Assembly: GCA_002104905.1 (NCBI GenBank)
Contig: MCFE01000158.1
Span: 85,992 to 149,991 of the forward strand
Length of the DNA: 64,000 nt
Source: Basidiobolus meristosporus CBS 931.73
Lineage: Eukaryota; Basidiobolomycota; Basidiobolomycetes; Basidiobolales; Basidiobolaceae
Direction of reading: 5' to 3'
Numbering within the stretch: the stretch's first letter is position 1; every line of letters starts with the position of its first letter. Made by a program: the position numbers and the translations under genes. The notes under the pieces were generated by a model. It did no database searches. It was not told the origin of the DNA and saw only the letters and a list, made by a program, of their open reading frames with translations. Shown here one piece after another: positions 46,014 to 56,102 of the stretch.

Positions 46014-46547
46014 CTATTCATGCCAAATGAAGGATACTCCTTCCCCAGGCCAGAAGTTGACATAAGTGGTCACATATGGACCACCATATCCGTTGACGTA
46101 GTAGTTCCAGTCACTGGTGTACACACTTCCGTCGTCATTGATGCTCTCCACCACTGCGACATGTCCGTACTCATCACAGCCTTGGTAGCCTGGCTGGATG
46201 GCAATGATTGAGGGGACGCGGGGCTCATCAGATACAACCCATCCTGGGGTGTTCATAGCACTCTCCGGCCAGGTCTTAGCATTTCCCCACCACTGAGTGT
46301 GGTAGCAGGTGAGTTGGTAGTAGCGAGCATCTGCCCAGTCGGTACACTGACCATTGTCGAAGCGGAACTGAAGAGGACATTCATTGTAGAGCTCACTGAG
46401 CACAGTGAGGTTGTCTTGTACGTCAGCGGGCTTGGTGCAGTTAGATGGGCTCTGAGTGGCAGCAGCAGGCAATGCGAGGATACCGGAGCTCAAGAAGCTA
46501 GTTGTGGCCAAGACGGCAGCAGAGAAAAGCGAGGCGATTCTGACCAT
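46014..46547 (-). CDS. Secreted CHAP-domain hydrolase 2 (177 aa)
   Basis: Same length and architecture as copy 1, differing at a few residues by eye (for example GILALP for GIHALP in the signal region, NYYVNG for NYYING near the end). Cys68 and His129 are kept and there is no stop, so it should be functional. The 3' flank (46013 and below) is unlike that of copies 1 and 3, whereas the promoter is the same as copy 1. The stop is TAG. Lies 1090 bp upstream of copy 1 in the same orientation. Confidence 0.9.
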   Translation of the reverse strand: MVRIASLFSAAVLATTSFLSSGILALPAAATQSPSNCTKPADVQDNLTVLSELYNECPLQFRFDNGQCTDWADARYYQLTCYHTQWWGNAKTWPESAMNTPGWVVSDEPRVPSIIAIQPGYQGCDEYGHVAVVESINDDGSVYTSDWNYYVNGYGGPYVTTYVNFWPGEGVSFIWHE

Positions 46548-46673
46548 TGTTTGTAAGTGAGGAGACTTGAAGATGTCGAATTAGCCACCAGTCGGTTCTT
46601 ATTTATACATGGATTTTCACCAGAAAATGAGGTTGTCAAGCTCAATCCAACATCTATTGGATCGAAATCGACA
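46548..46673 (-). promoter_or_regulatory. CHAP gene 2 promoter
   Basis: Near-identical to 45458-45583, including the TATAAATA box. The rest of the interval to 47100 contains no recognisable gene. Confidence 0.6.
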
Positions 46674-47139
46674 TCCCAAATACGGGCTAGTGTTCATGGG
46701 CTCCAACCATTCTAAGGAATCTATCAGATGCCTGGGATTTCTTTTGTTAGATTTCAAGAATGACAATCACTTATAATAAAGGATATTGATAGGACAGCCT
46801 TTTTGCCACAATTCTTACGATACTTTTTGAGATAAGCCGATTCAAATCGGTAAGTAGTGGGTGGAGTTATATTTATCAGTTGGGTTTAGTTGATGCTTGT
46901 AATAATTATGGTGTAGTTCTCTTAAAGGTATGCCATTTTGAGTTAATCATCTGGACACTGATCGTTGAATAAGTAATACTTAGTATTGGTACTTTATATT
47001 GATCCAAAAACACAATGAAAGTTTCGATTCAAAGATTTTATTGGTATATGTACGATTTTATCTAAATGGTATTTGCACTCAGTTGGGTATCAAAGAAAGG
47101 TGTGTATAGGTTGGTGCATAGATTCAGAAAATGATTTTT

Positions 47140-47673
47140 CTACTCGTGCCAGATGAAGGATACTCCTTCCCCGGGCCAGAAGTTGACATAAGTGGTCACA
47201 TATGGACCACCATATCCGTTGACGTAGTAGTTCCAGTCGCTGGTGTACACACTTCCGTCGTCATTGATGCTTTCCACCACTGCGACATGTCCGTACTCAT
47301 CACAGCCTTGGTAGCCTGGCTGGATGGCAATGATTGAGGGGACGCGGGGCTCATCAGATACAACCCATCCTGGGGTGTTCATAGCACTCTCCGGCCAGGT
47401 CTTGGCATTGCCCCACCACTGAGTGTGGTAGCAGGTGAGTTGGTAGTAGCGAGCATCTGCCCAGTCGGTACACTGACCATTGTCGAAGCGGAACTGGAGA
47501 GGACATTCATTGTAGAGCTCACTGAGCACGGTGAGGTTGTCTTGTACGTCAGCGGGCTTGGTGCAGTTAGATGGGCTCTGAGTGGCAGCAGCAGGCAATG
47601 CGAGGATACCGGAGCTCAAGAAGCTAGTTGTGGCCAAGACGGCAGCAGAGAAAAGCGAGCCGAATTTAACCAT
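47140..47673 (-). CDS. Secreted CHAP-domain hydrolase 3 (177 aa)
   Basis: Begins MVKFGSLFSAAV rather than MVRIASLFSAAV; from residue 6 on it is essentially the copy 2 protein. Catalytic Cys68 and His129 present. Its promoter is unrelated in sequence to those of copies 1 and 2 but again carries a TATAAATA (complement of 47721-47728), about 50 bp from the ATG. The 3' flank shares a stretch (TAGGTTGGTG..TAG.TTCAGAAA..GATTTTTCTACTCG) with copy 1. Lies 1126 bp upstream of copy 2. Confidence 0.9.
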   Translation of the reverse strand: MVKFGSLFSAAVLATTSFLSSGILALPAAATQSPSNCTKPADVQDNLTVLSELYNECPLQFRFDNGQCTDWADARYYQLTCYHTQWWGNAKTWPESAMNTPGWVVSDEPRVPSIIAIQPGYQGCDEYGHVAVVESINDDGSVYTSDWNYYVNGYGGPYVTTYVNFWPGEGVSFIWHE

Positions 47674-49041
47674 TTTGTTGTGTGGATTTTTAGATGCTGA
47701 TCAGGTGCCACATTGAACAGTATTTATACCACATCTAACATATCATACGGTTTCCATAAATCCAATCCCCTACCAGAATCAGCTCCATGTTTCAGGACTG
47801 CGTACAAATTTAGAATGTCAATCCTGGTATTCTCTAGTTCGGAGCTCATGACCGTCGTTACCATATATGGAGCCTAACGTTACAACACTTTCCAATCTTG
47901 ATGGAGCCTAGCCTTTGGTAGTTAGCAAACGATAACGACACTAAAATGAGAAGCTATTGAATTGCTAATATCCAATCACAATAAAAGCCTGTGCTCAGGG
48001 AAAATTTGGCTATATGTGATGATCTATTGGTTCAATAGTGGATCTTACCAATTGACTACGGCAAGGGTCACTACAAAGAATAGTGGCACTATAGAATAAA
48101 ACAGTATTTCCTAAGGATGTTCGTAAACATTCATAACCACAAAAGGGAAGAAAAGAAAAGTTTCAATCAATAGAGTCAGGCCCTATCAAACTCTTATTCA
48201 AAGCTTCCTACCTGGAGAGCACTAATAGTCCCAAGTCTGCCCGCTCAAGGAATGCGTCACAAGGTTCATCGTAATTCGGTAAATATGACAAAGGTAGGGC
48301 TGTTTTCGAACCTTTTGTACCAATGTTTATTTAGGCGTGGTATCGCCTCGAACGATAGGTTGTCACGATGCAATCTAGATTCATGATCTGACTCAGGAAA
48401 TTTCCGCATCTGAAAGATAGCGCAGAACGTGGAAAAACCTCGAAAGTGATGGTATAGTCTTTATGAGCTCTGTAGAATGTTATCAGTTCGATAACGTAGT
48501 ATTCTTCCGAAACTCTTCAAATATAGAATATATAGCGCTAATATAAGATTTGATAACATTTACTTCCAAGCTAAGCCACACAGAAGGGGAATACTGTTCG
48601 TGTAGCTATCTGCCAAACATTTCAGCCAGAGTACCTGTTATTTGTTGCAACCTTCGTCGCCACTATTGCTTTATTCCTTTCCTTTGGCTTTTTTCCATCA
48701 TCACGATTCTTCGTTTTTTGTAAAGAAACTATACGATTCACGGGATCGGTGCTATGACCTAAGCAACAAACTATCCTCTACTCCTGGCTCAAAGCAGAAG
48801 CTTCTTTAATACCGCTTTTTCATGATATCTGCAGTAATGAATTTCAATACATGAAGTGCGTAGTAATGTCTTGAGTAATCTGCATGTGTCGTCTTTGTGG
48901 CTCCTGATATGCAAAAGCAGGCGCTGTAAGTGTAATCACAATATTCATCATATTTATTATTAAAATTGACATGTCAAAGTATTGCTCACTAAGCTACCGA
49001 GTTATCTTTGGACAAAGGTTCATTATTTTTCGAGAAGTAAA
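47674..49041. other. AT-rich intergenic interval, no gene seen
   Basis: About 1.4 kb between CHAP gene 3 and the KP4-like gene, with no open frame of note, no transposon match and no repeat I can recognise. The CHAP 3 promoter occupies its left end. Confidence 0.4.
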
Positions 49042-49446
49042 TTAGCATCGATTGACTGTCAATTGACCCTTGCTAACATCGTTGACGTTGGGGAAATCGA
49101 CTGGGACACTACCGCACTGGTTGCAACCATGGTCGGCTAAGAAGCCAAGAAGTTGACAGGCCTTCCACTTGGGAATAGTGCGGTCTCCCATATTCTGAGT
49201 GAAAGCACAGAAGTTACGGCGAACAGGGAAGTTGGTGATCTGCTCGTTGACGGTGATGATGTGTTGGCCGTTGCTGAATTGCTGATTTTGATCACCGCCG
49301 CATAACTGTCTCATTTCAGCGATGACATGCCCGAAGTTGCCAACAAAGTTACAGTCACTTGAACCTCTGCAGTTGATACCGAGCCCATTTGTGGTACCAA
49401 TCGAGAGAGCGAAGATGGCAGCAGCTGTAGCAATTGATTGTTTCAT
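49042..49446 (-). CDS. KP4-like killer-toxin homologue, secreted (134 aa)
   Basis: The ATG at 49446 gives a signal peptide MKQSIATAAAIFALSIGTTNG followed at once by the mature start LGINCRGSSDCNF; a longer in-frame start at 49509 would lie inside the TATA box (complement of about 49508-49517) and is rejected. The KP4 family pattern is visible: GxxCxGSxxC (residues 23-32), NFCAFTQNM with conserved Cys, and DHGCNQCGSVPVDF, then GQLTVNRC near the end. KP4 of the Ustilago maydis virus is a small secreted protein reported to block calcium channels of competitor fungi; related genes in fungal chromosomes are also thought to act against competitors or hosts. Single exon, no break, about eight to nine Cys. 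It adjoins a decayed second copy at 50628-50960. Confidence 0.85.
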   Translation of the reverse strand: MKQSIATAAAIFALSIGTTNGLGINCRGSSDCNFVGNFGHVIAEMRQLCGGDQNQQFSNGQHIITVNEQITNFPVRRNFCAFTQNMGDRTIPKWKACQLLGFLADHGCNQCGSVPVDFPNVNDVSKGQLTVNRC

Positions 49447-50627
49447 GATTCGGACCGAAAGTAAAATGCGGCTTTGAGCAATGCTTTGGACAATGTCTGT
49501 TGTTGCCATTTATACTGTTGCTTGTTTGAGACCATGCTGGGACACAACCCCCGCTTCCGCACTGCTTATCACAGGGGACAAGTTTTTTTGCCCCATCCTC
49601 CTGTTGTGCTATATTACTAAATGCCCTGTGGTACCCTGTGGCCTGTTTATGCTGTATCCAGTCTACTGTGCCGTTCACCTGCTTTATCAATCAAAGCTTG
49701 TTGCCAAATGGTTATTGTTGGGAATGATAGCTTCACCACTGCCGCGTGGAGATTTCTGCTAATAGCCCAAAAGGTGGAGCATTGATGCTTACTATATTTT
49801 TTCCCTTTTTTTCTAAATCCAGCAACTCTAGAGGTGTGACAATCACAAATGAAAAACAACCCAATGTGGTCTCCAAATTCGCTATTCGAGGCTATTTTCC
49901 CGAAACTTATTAATCGTCAATGAGTACCAGTACGCTCTTACCATCGGCCCGAGAAAGGTTTTTTGAACTATAATTCCACTTTTACCTCATAGCGATATCC
50001 TCTCATCAATTCAGGGTAATGGAAAGAGTGTGAGCAAGCCTTGCTAGTCACATCAAGTTATTCGCTTGGCTTAGTAGCAAACAGTCAACGCGAAACAGAG
50101 GTTCTCAAAGACACAGCCAATGTCTTAGGTTTCTCAGTATAAAGTACATCAATTGCCTCATCATCCGATATTCCTAGTAATTGCATTGTAAGTTATGGTG
50201 TCCACCTTTGCGTACTTGCACAGGTGATTATATTATGGGAAGAGCGGTTGTTTCTTCCAAGTTGACCGGTACAACATACTAACCTGTCAACCTAATCTTT
50301 TTGGCAATTGTCCCCACAGGTTGCATCAAAGCGCAACACCAAAAGCATATTGAGTAAGGATTGCCTGATGGGAGAAGTTACCACGTTTCAACATTCGACT
50401 ATTATGGCTGGGATTTGCTCCAATTTTATAGCGCATAAAAGATTGCTTTTGCGATTTGAGCATTCGACCCACCGAAGTAGGAATAGATATGCACACGATA
50501 ATTGACCATTCCTTTCCTGGTGCCGCTTGTGACTAGTTTGGAAGTGGGATGCCAAAAGTACCAAATCAGCATTTCTTCTAATACCTCATTGGTCAAGAAT
50601 GGAGGAAAGCTAACGAGAAATCTGTTA

Positions 50628-50700
50628 ACCGTTAATTGGCCTTTTCCAGCATCTTCGACATTGGGACACCACACTTACGTGGCTCTGAACCATGTCTGTT
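50628..50700 (-). pseudogene. Relic of a second KP4-like gene
   Basis: On the minus strand 50628-50685 encodes CPNVEDAGKGQLTVNR, matching the last 17 or so residues of the intact gene. Directly upstream the similarity jumps to the promoter and leader (ACAGACAT.GT.CA.AGC). The bulk of the coding region, about 0.4 kb, has therefore been deleted. Upstream similarity to the intact gene's promoter continues in patches to about 51065, and the TATA box reads TATGAATG instead of TATAAATG. Non-functional. Confidence 0.7.
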
Positions 50701-51069
50701 GATGACATTCATACTGTAGCTCGTTTGAGACCACACAATGCCAGATTACAAGTTTCTCGTCCCATCCCCCTGTGGTAACCCCATTCCTTACATGCCGCAT
50801 CCAGTCTACAGTGCCACTCACCTCATTATCCAATGAGCTTTGCACCTAAATATATATAATGCTAAGATATCTTGATGTTTTCCAAAAGCAGGCTTACAAT
50901 ACCTTTGCCACTTTACTTCCAAATCTAGCACCATCGGAGGAGTGACAATCATTGATCCAAAGCAACCCAACAGGAACTATAGTTCCACCATTAGAAGCGA
51001 TTTTCCCGAGACTTATTAATACCGACTAACCTGGCACCGATTACGCTCTTACCATCGGCTCGGAGTCTC

Positions 51070-51819
51070 TTCAAGGGAGTCGAGTCAATATTCACAGTAA
51101 GAAGAATACGCTGGTATTTCGAATTGTGATTGAGTTGAGGGAGGGAAATACTAGGGAAAATTGCCGTAGCGCTTCTAGATGGTTATTGGGGATAGAGTGT
51201 CGTTGATACAATCGCAGTTTAGATTTTATGAATCGTTGTTGGGATACTTAGAGTAGCCTACAGAAATCAGGCTAGATCACAAATAAGATAGCATGCATGA
51301 TCCAATTAAAAGATTACGACAAACAACCATCAGCTGTTTTTGTTGCTTTGAGAGACGGCACCATATCCAATTTACATATCCTTCATCTAGTATAAAAGGC
51401 ACCCTGTACGCAACTCTCTGCTCCTTGACGGTGCCCAGCTTATTTACCGATTTTTTGGAAGTTTTGCGAGTAGTGCAGCCCTTCAACTGGGCATATAAGC
51501 CAGACATTTCGGGTTAGGGGGTCACAATCACCAAAAGGTGGAATCTTTACTTCTATAACTCGAAACGCAGAAGCGATGTACTACACAGGCAGCTTTTTGC
51601 AAGTAAATTGAAAATGGCCATCTTGATAAACCTTGCAATAAAGGTTGTTTGGCTCAAAGGGGTCAAAACAATGTCAGGCTGATCTGGAGGATAACTAAGG
51701 TAAGTGGTCGCTTATTGACTAATACATTTAAGTTAAGCAAGTAGGGATTGGAAGAATGTAAAGAAGGATTATGGTGGCTAAGATAAATTCTCTATAGGTT
51801 GGGGGTGTATGATGCCATA
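51070..51819. other. Right edge of the gene island, no gene seen
   Basis: Short frames at 51277-51517 on both strands overlap and lack domains. No repeat recognised before the copia LTR fragment. The interval 49510-50627, between the KP4-like gene and its relic, likewise holds only duplicated promoter sequence and unassigned DNA. Confidence 0.35.
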
Positions 51820-51935
51820 AATTTTGAGATTACACCTAAATATTCACTTAACTTAGTTACTTGGATCATGGTCTACAAATATTGGAGTATCCATTCCAAA
51901 TTCCTTGTTGGGTTTTACTTGGAATTTTTCACCAA
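51820..51935 (+). repeat. Copia LTR 5' fragment
   Basis: Shares ACACCTAAATATTCACTTAAC-type sequence and CCTTGTTGGG.TT.ACTTGGAAT with the LTR at 24124-24455. Truncated; marks the start of the right-hand repeat zone. Confidence 0.65.
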
Positions 51936-52009
51936 ACTATAAGGTGCCCAACACATAAGGGTAGGGGGAGACAGTCACTAACAGGTGAAATCTTTACTTC
52001 AGTTGAAAC

Positions 52010-53400
52010 AAAGAAGCCAGCACTACTGCTGTAGCATTGATACAGGAGTGTGTAGCTGAGGGGAATTTGTAGGTAAGTTAATAAGAAGTGATGATAGTTC
52101 TTCAGTGCTCAAGACACTATTCAGTGGGAAGGGGGGTAGCAAGGGGGTAAGAATGATTTGTGAACAACATTAATGAGGGGAATATGATAAGGATTGATAT
52201 TCATCATGAAGGGAGTGTGCTGCTTCAGATATTGCTGCCAAAGGTCTGTCATGTACTTCAGGTAGGCCAGCTTGGGTTTTTTGACTGCAGAATATAGTGA
52301 GCAAACTTCTTGACTTCAGGATCTCCAAGTATAGTTCTCCAGCAGGAGCCAGGTGTAGTGTGGTGTGTTCTCTTCCAGGCCTTAATCAGTGGGTTGTTGC
52401 AGTGGTGAAGTCTGAGATATAATCTGGTTCTAAGGCAGAGTAGTCTGATCTAATAGGGCATAAACCCAAGAGCACCAAGAATAGCATTTCTGTAAGGGCA
52501 TTCAGGCAGTTGAGGCACTAGGGATGTAATGCACCAGACTGCAAATTTGTCAAGCTTAGTGAAGTCTCTAGAGGTAAGAGAGAGAGTGGTAAGCCAAATT
52601 CCAGGACAGGGAAGACAAACTGCTTGAGTAGAAGGAGGCAGCTGGGAGCTGAAGTCATATGAGGAGTAACAGCCAGTAGCTTGTGGAGTGCTTGTCTTGC
52701 CAGGATAATCCTCCTCTTCAGGTGTGCTCCAGAGTCTAGTCCAATAAGAGGGAAAGAAAAGCCAAGATATGTAGCCAAAACTTGAGCAGGTAGAGTGCAG
52801 TTCTCCAAGTTGATAGGACAGCCCAAGGTTACTGTCTTTGGAATTGGAAGCTGGAGATTATTCTTCTGCAGATGCTGGTGGATGGTCTGGGAGTCTTGTT
52901 GCACACTGGAGGAGGATATTCTGATGTCATCAGCAAAGAGAGTGACCAGGTAGTCAGCTGAGAGTCTTGGGAAGTCATTCAGGAAGATGGCAAACAGTAT
53001 AGGACCAAGCACAGAGCCTTGAGCCACTCCATTAGGAACTGAGAACACTGGTGATTGCTATCTTGGGTGCAGAATTCTTTCTTGTGGATCCAGAAACAGA
53101 GACCTGACAAGGAGGGTGAGAGATGTATTGGAGAAGCATTGCAACTTAGACCAAAGCAGATTTCTGTCAACTGAATCAAAGGCCTTAGTAATATCAGACA
53201 GAGCAGAGGGATACTTGCACTGAAGTGAGTGATCTTGGCTAAGTATGACTACATATTCCAAGGAGAGGCCAGGAGCAAAGCCAAATTGTGCAGGGTGAAA
53301 CTTGAGGGAGTCAGAGTAGAGCTCTTGAGCAAGCAGAAGCTCAAACACCTTTCTGCAGGTGGGCAGCAGAGATATTGGCCTGTAGGAGCTAGGATCCAGG
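52010..53400 (-). pseudogene. Non-LTR retrotransposon (LINE) RT relic A
   Basis: Minus-strand RT blocks in order: SSYRPISLLPTCRKVFE, SDITKAFDSVDR, a TAG at 53058-53060, VPNGVAQGSVLGPILFAIF and TLFADDIRIS (the FADD catalytic box), then a thumb region to 52518. Past a frameshift the C-terminal part reads CPYRNAILGALGF down to about 52250. The 5' part is missing where the solo LTR begins at 53401. Homologous to but clearly diverged from LINE B (56103-57013). Dead. Confidence 0.85.
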
Positions 53401-54097
53401 TGTTGTGCATCAACATTTAAAACTTGGCCAATTTACTCCGTTTGAAAATCTAGTACCCTAACTGATTTTCCCTAACCCAATCATAACAAATCCCAGTTAC
53501 AGTTTATTTTATCCCACCTCAGAATCTATTTTTAGCTATCACACCTGATCTATTTTCAAATGGTCATTACGTTATCAACATAGCTGCCAAGCCTTCCCAG
53601 GTGATTAGTCATCTGAGATCTATTCAACCACTGTGCAGTTGCCAAGACATCAGTTGATTGATGATGTAATTTTCATTTATCTTATGCACCTATGAACACC
53701 CAAATTGATATCAATCAATCCAGTCCCTTGGCGCTTACTAATTCAACTTGATCAGAAAAGTATAAATAAAGTTTACTGAACCTTTTGGTTTAGTGTGTGT
53801 CTCAACAAAATTAAGATTCTGTCTCAGCAACAATAAAGAATCCAACAATTCCGTTCTAGTCTCTATCCAAGCCTAGTATATCTAGCACTCCAAAGAACAC
53901 CAAGCCTAGCCTACCTAGCAAACAAATATCATTGTCTTTATAGCCAACCCAGCTATATCCAAGACCAATATTAGATCAGAATCTTTCTGCTAATATTTCC
54001 GCCACTCTGTGACAATTCTAAGATTCTGCACTTAATTGTCCCTTTGGTTCAGTTAAACCATTCAAGAGTTTTATTACACTTTCTCTTGGATACAACA
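53401..54097 (+). repeat. Solo chromovirus LTR (697 bp)
   Basis: TGTTGTGCATCAAC to GGATACAACA, the same length as the LTR at 20644-21340 and about 98% identical by eye. No internal element adjoins it. Flanks CCAGG and CTCAG are not a clean 5-bp target duplication, so it may derive from recombination or the duplication has decayed. Confidence 0.82.
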
Positions 54098-54454
54098 CTC
54101 AGTTTCAGTTTTGACAATTCTGGATGCAAGATCACTGATCACAAATGTTTGACAAAACATCTAAGATTGTTAATCCAATACTTACAAAAAAATTTTTTAA
54201 ACGCGACTTAAAAGTTTTTTTATTTTCAAACCAAATTTAAACCTGATAACCAACTTGCGCATGTAAAATTTGGATAAATGTTTAGCCAAACCTATATAAT
54301 TTCTAATTCTACATTTACAGATACGTTTTATTTTTTAATTCGCAAAATTTTTTTCCAATTTTTTTTATCCCAAACCCAAAATCGCGTTTAAAAACTTTTT
54401 ACGCAATAAAAAACTCAAAACAAAACTTTTGATTTAACAAAACTATTTCCAGAA

Positions 54455-54745
54455 ACTTTTGTCTACTCATGGAAAACTTTTTTAAAACTTAAACATGATA
54501 TTTATTTCTGCCAAAATATGTCCCAAACTTGGACAGGACATTTTATTTACCCATGAATAAAACTTTTTTCAAACTTAAAACTATCTTATTTACTTATGCC
54601 AAAACCCATTTTAAACTCAGACAAACCATTTTATTTACCCATGAATAAAACTTTTTTCAGACTTAAAACTATCTTATTTACTTATGCCAAAACATATTTC
54701 AAACTTAACCCATACATTTTATTCACCCATGGAAAAACTTTCTCA
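54455..54745. repeat. 88-bp tandem repeat array in the AT-rich island
   Basis: Units starting at 54541 and 54629 are almost identical (TTTTATTTACCCATGAATAA...), with diverged units before (from about 54455) and after (from about 54717). Non-coding; produces spurious short frames on the plus strand. Confidence 0.75.
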
Positions 54746-55072
54746 GACCCGCAAAAAATATTTTTTAAAAATTTGCTGAGAAACATAAAAAATTATTAAA
54801 AAACAGAAAAATTGGCAAATAAAAAAAATATAAACTCTTAACCGTATATCTACATTATTAATTAAATTCTTTTCATGCAATTAACCCACAGTTATAAAAA
54901 ATAATAGTTATATTGTCCGCAAAAGGCAAACCCATCCTAACACCAAATATTAACCTGATAATGTCCATTACCGCTAACCAAAATATTTACACAAAAATAT
55001 ATCTCATATATACACGGAATAACCATAACTATTAACCAGAATATTTACGCTGAAAAAATAACCCCACTTATC

Positions 55073-56093
55073 TCACATACCAATATATTTTTTCACCTTA
55101 CCCACCAAATTATTATACGTATATGGAATCAGATAATTTTTAACCAACGGAACAACACCATCAGAATTCTCGATTAATGCGTTAATCTCACATGAAATCA
55201 GATTTATTTGATCCCCAGGCAACATATTTTTGGACAAAAGTCTTATATTTGATATTAACATATCTCCATTGACATAATTTTTGGCAATCTGTCCATTTAA
55301 AATATCTTCGTCAGAATATTTTTTTCCAAGAAACTCTTTGTCAGAATATTTTTTTCCAAGAAACTCTTCGTCAGAATATTTTTTTCCAAGAAACTCTTCG
55401 CCTAAAATTTGGTTGCAAGAAAAATCTCTATCATCAGAATTTTCGCAAAAAACATGTTCACCCAAAGTTTGTTCATATAAGATACTATTTGCTAGTTTTG
55501 TATTCTTGAAACCTTTGGAGTTTGATGCAATTATTTGTTTGTTTAACGTTTGTTTTGTAATATCATCTTTTGACACAATTATATCCTCTTGAATGATAGA
55601 TTTGGTGGGTAATTGTGTTATAATATTATTTGGCGCAATTGTAGTTTCTTGAATAACAGATTTTTCGCGAGATTATATCATAGTATTATCTGGCACAATG
55701 ATATCTTCTTGATAAAAAGTTACGTTAGACGCCTGTGTTATAGTATTATCATCCATACAATCACCATCCTGATATTTTTCTTCGCTTGATAAATTTTTTG
55801 TCCCAGAACAAATATTTTTAGAAATCTTTTCGTCGTTAAAAGTTTTGCAAATCCCATCCTTATCATCTAATACGGTTTCATGAAGATGGCGCAAATGGTA
55901 TCCGCAAAATTTTTGATCTTTTGCTTGATATTTGCATCTTTGTCCCTTGTTTTTACCAGTTGTTAATTTTGCCATGCACTGAAATGTACGTGGGACATTT
56001 GTATAATACGCATTAAGAAACGCATACTGAGATTCGGTTAAAGCCTTAAATAGCTTGCATACTAAAATTTCTGATTGATCTTGTATCTTCTGT
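55073..56093 (-). pseudogene. AT-rich ORF with giant-virus-like zinc motif, one in-frame stop
   Basis: One continuous minus-strand frame of about 340 codons interrupted only by TAA at 55673-55675. The first ATG is at 55975, but the open frame extends upstream to 56093 and reads sensibly there (ALTESQYAFLNAYYTNVPR). The motif C-M-A-K-x-T(2)-G...G-x-x-C-x(3)-A-x(4)-F-C-G-Y-H spans the start region. This C-x-A-x-T...G-x-x-C...(F/Y)-C-G-x-H pattern is a zinc-binding-type motif I associate with proteins of large DNA viruses and some phages or bacteria. The middle has imperfect repeats of an IIQEDIIV-like unit and three exact copies of a 10-residue unit (EEFLGKKYSD type). Codons are overwhelmingly A/T-ending, unlike the host genes in this window. 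No known function; viral origin is inference. Confidence 0.5.
55311..55400 (-). repeat. Three 30-bp tandem repeats inside the AT-rich ORF
   Basis: Units 55311-55340, 55341-55370 and 55371-55400 differ at one or two bases and preserve the reading frame, encoding a 10-residue acidic/basic unit three times. Confidence 0.85.
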
Positions 56094-56102
56094 CAAAAGT
56101 CG

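Noticed and set aside
54596-54799. 67-codon plus frame in the AT-rich island
   Set aside because: Produced by the 88-bp tandem repeat; the frame simply repeats with the unit.
55673-55675. The AT-rich ORF as two separate genes split at this stop
   Set aside because: Both halves are in the same frame and share the same imperfect repeat unit across the stop, so one interrupted ORF is simpler.
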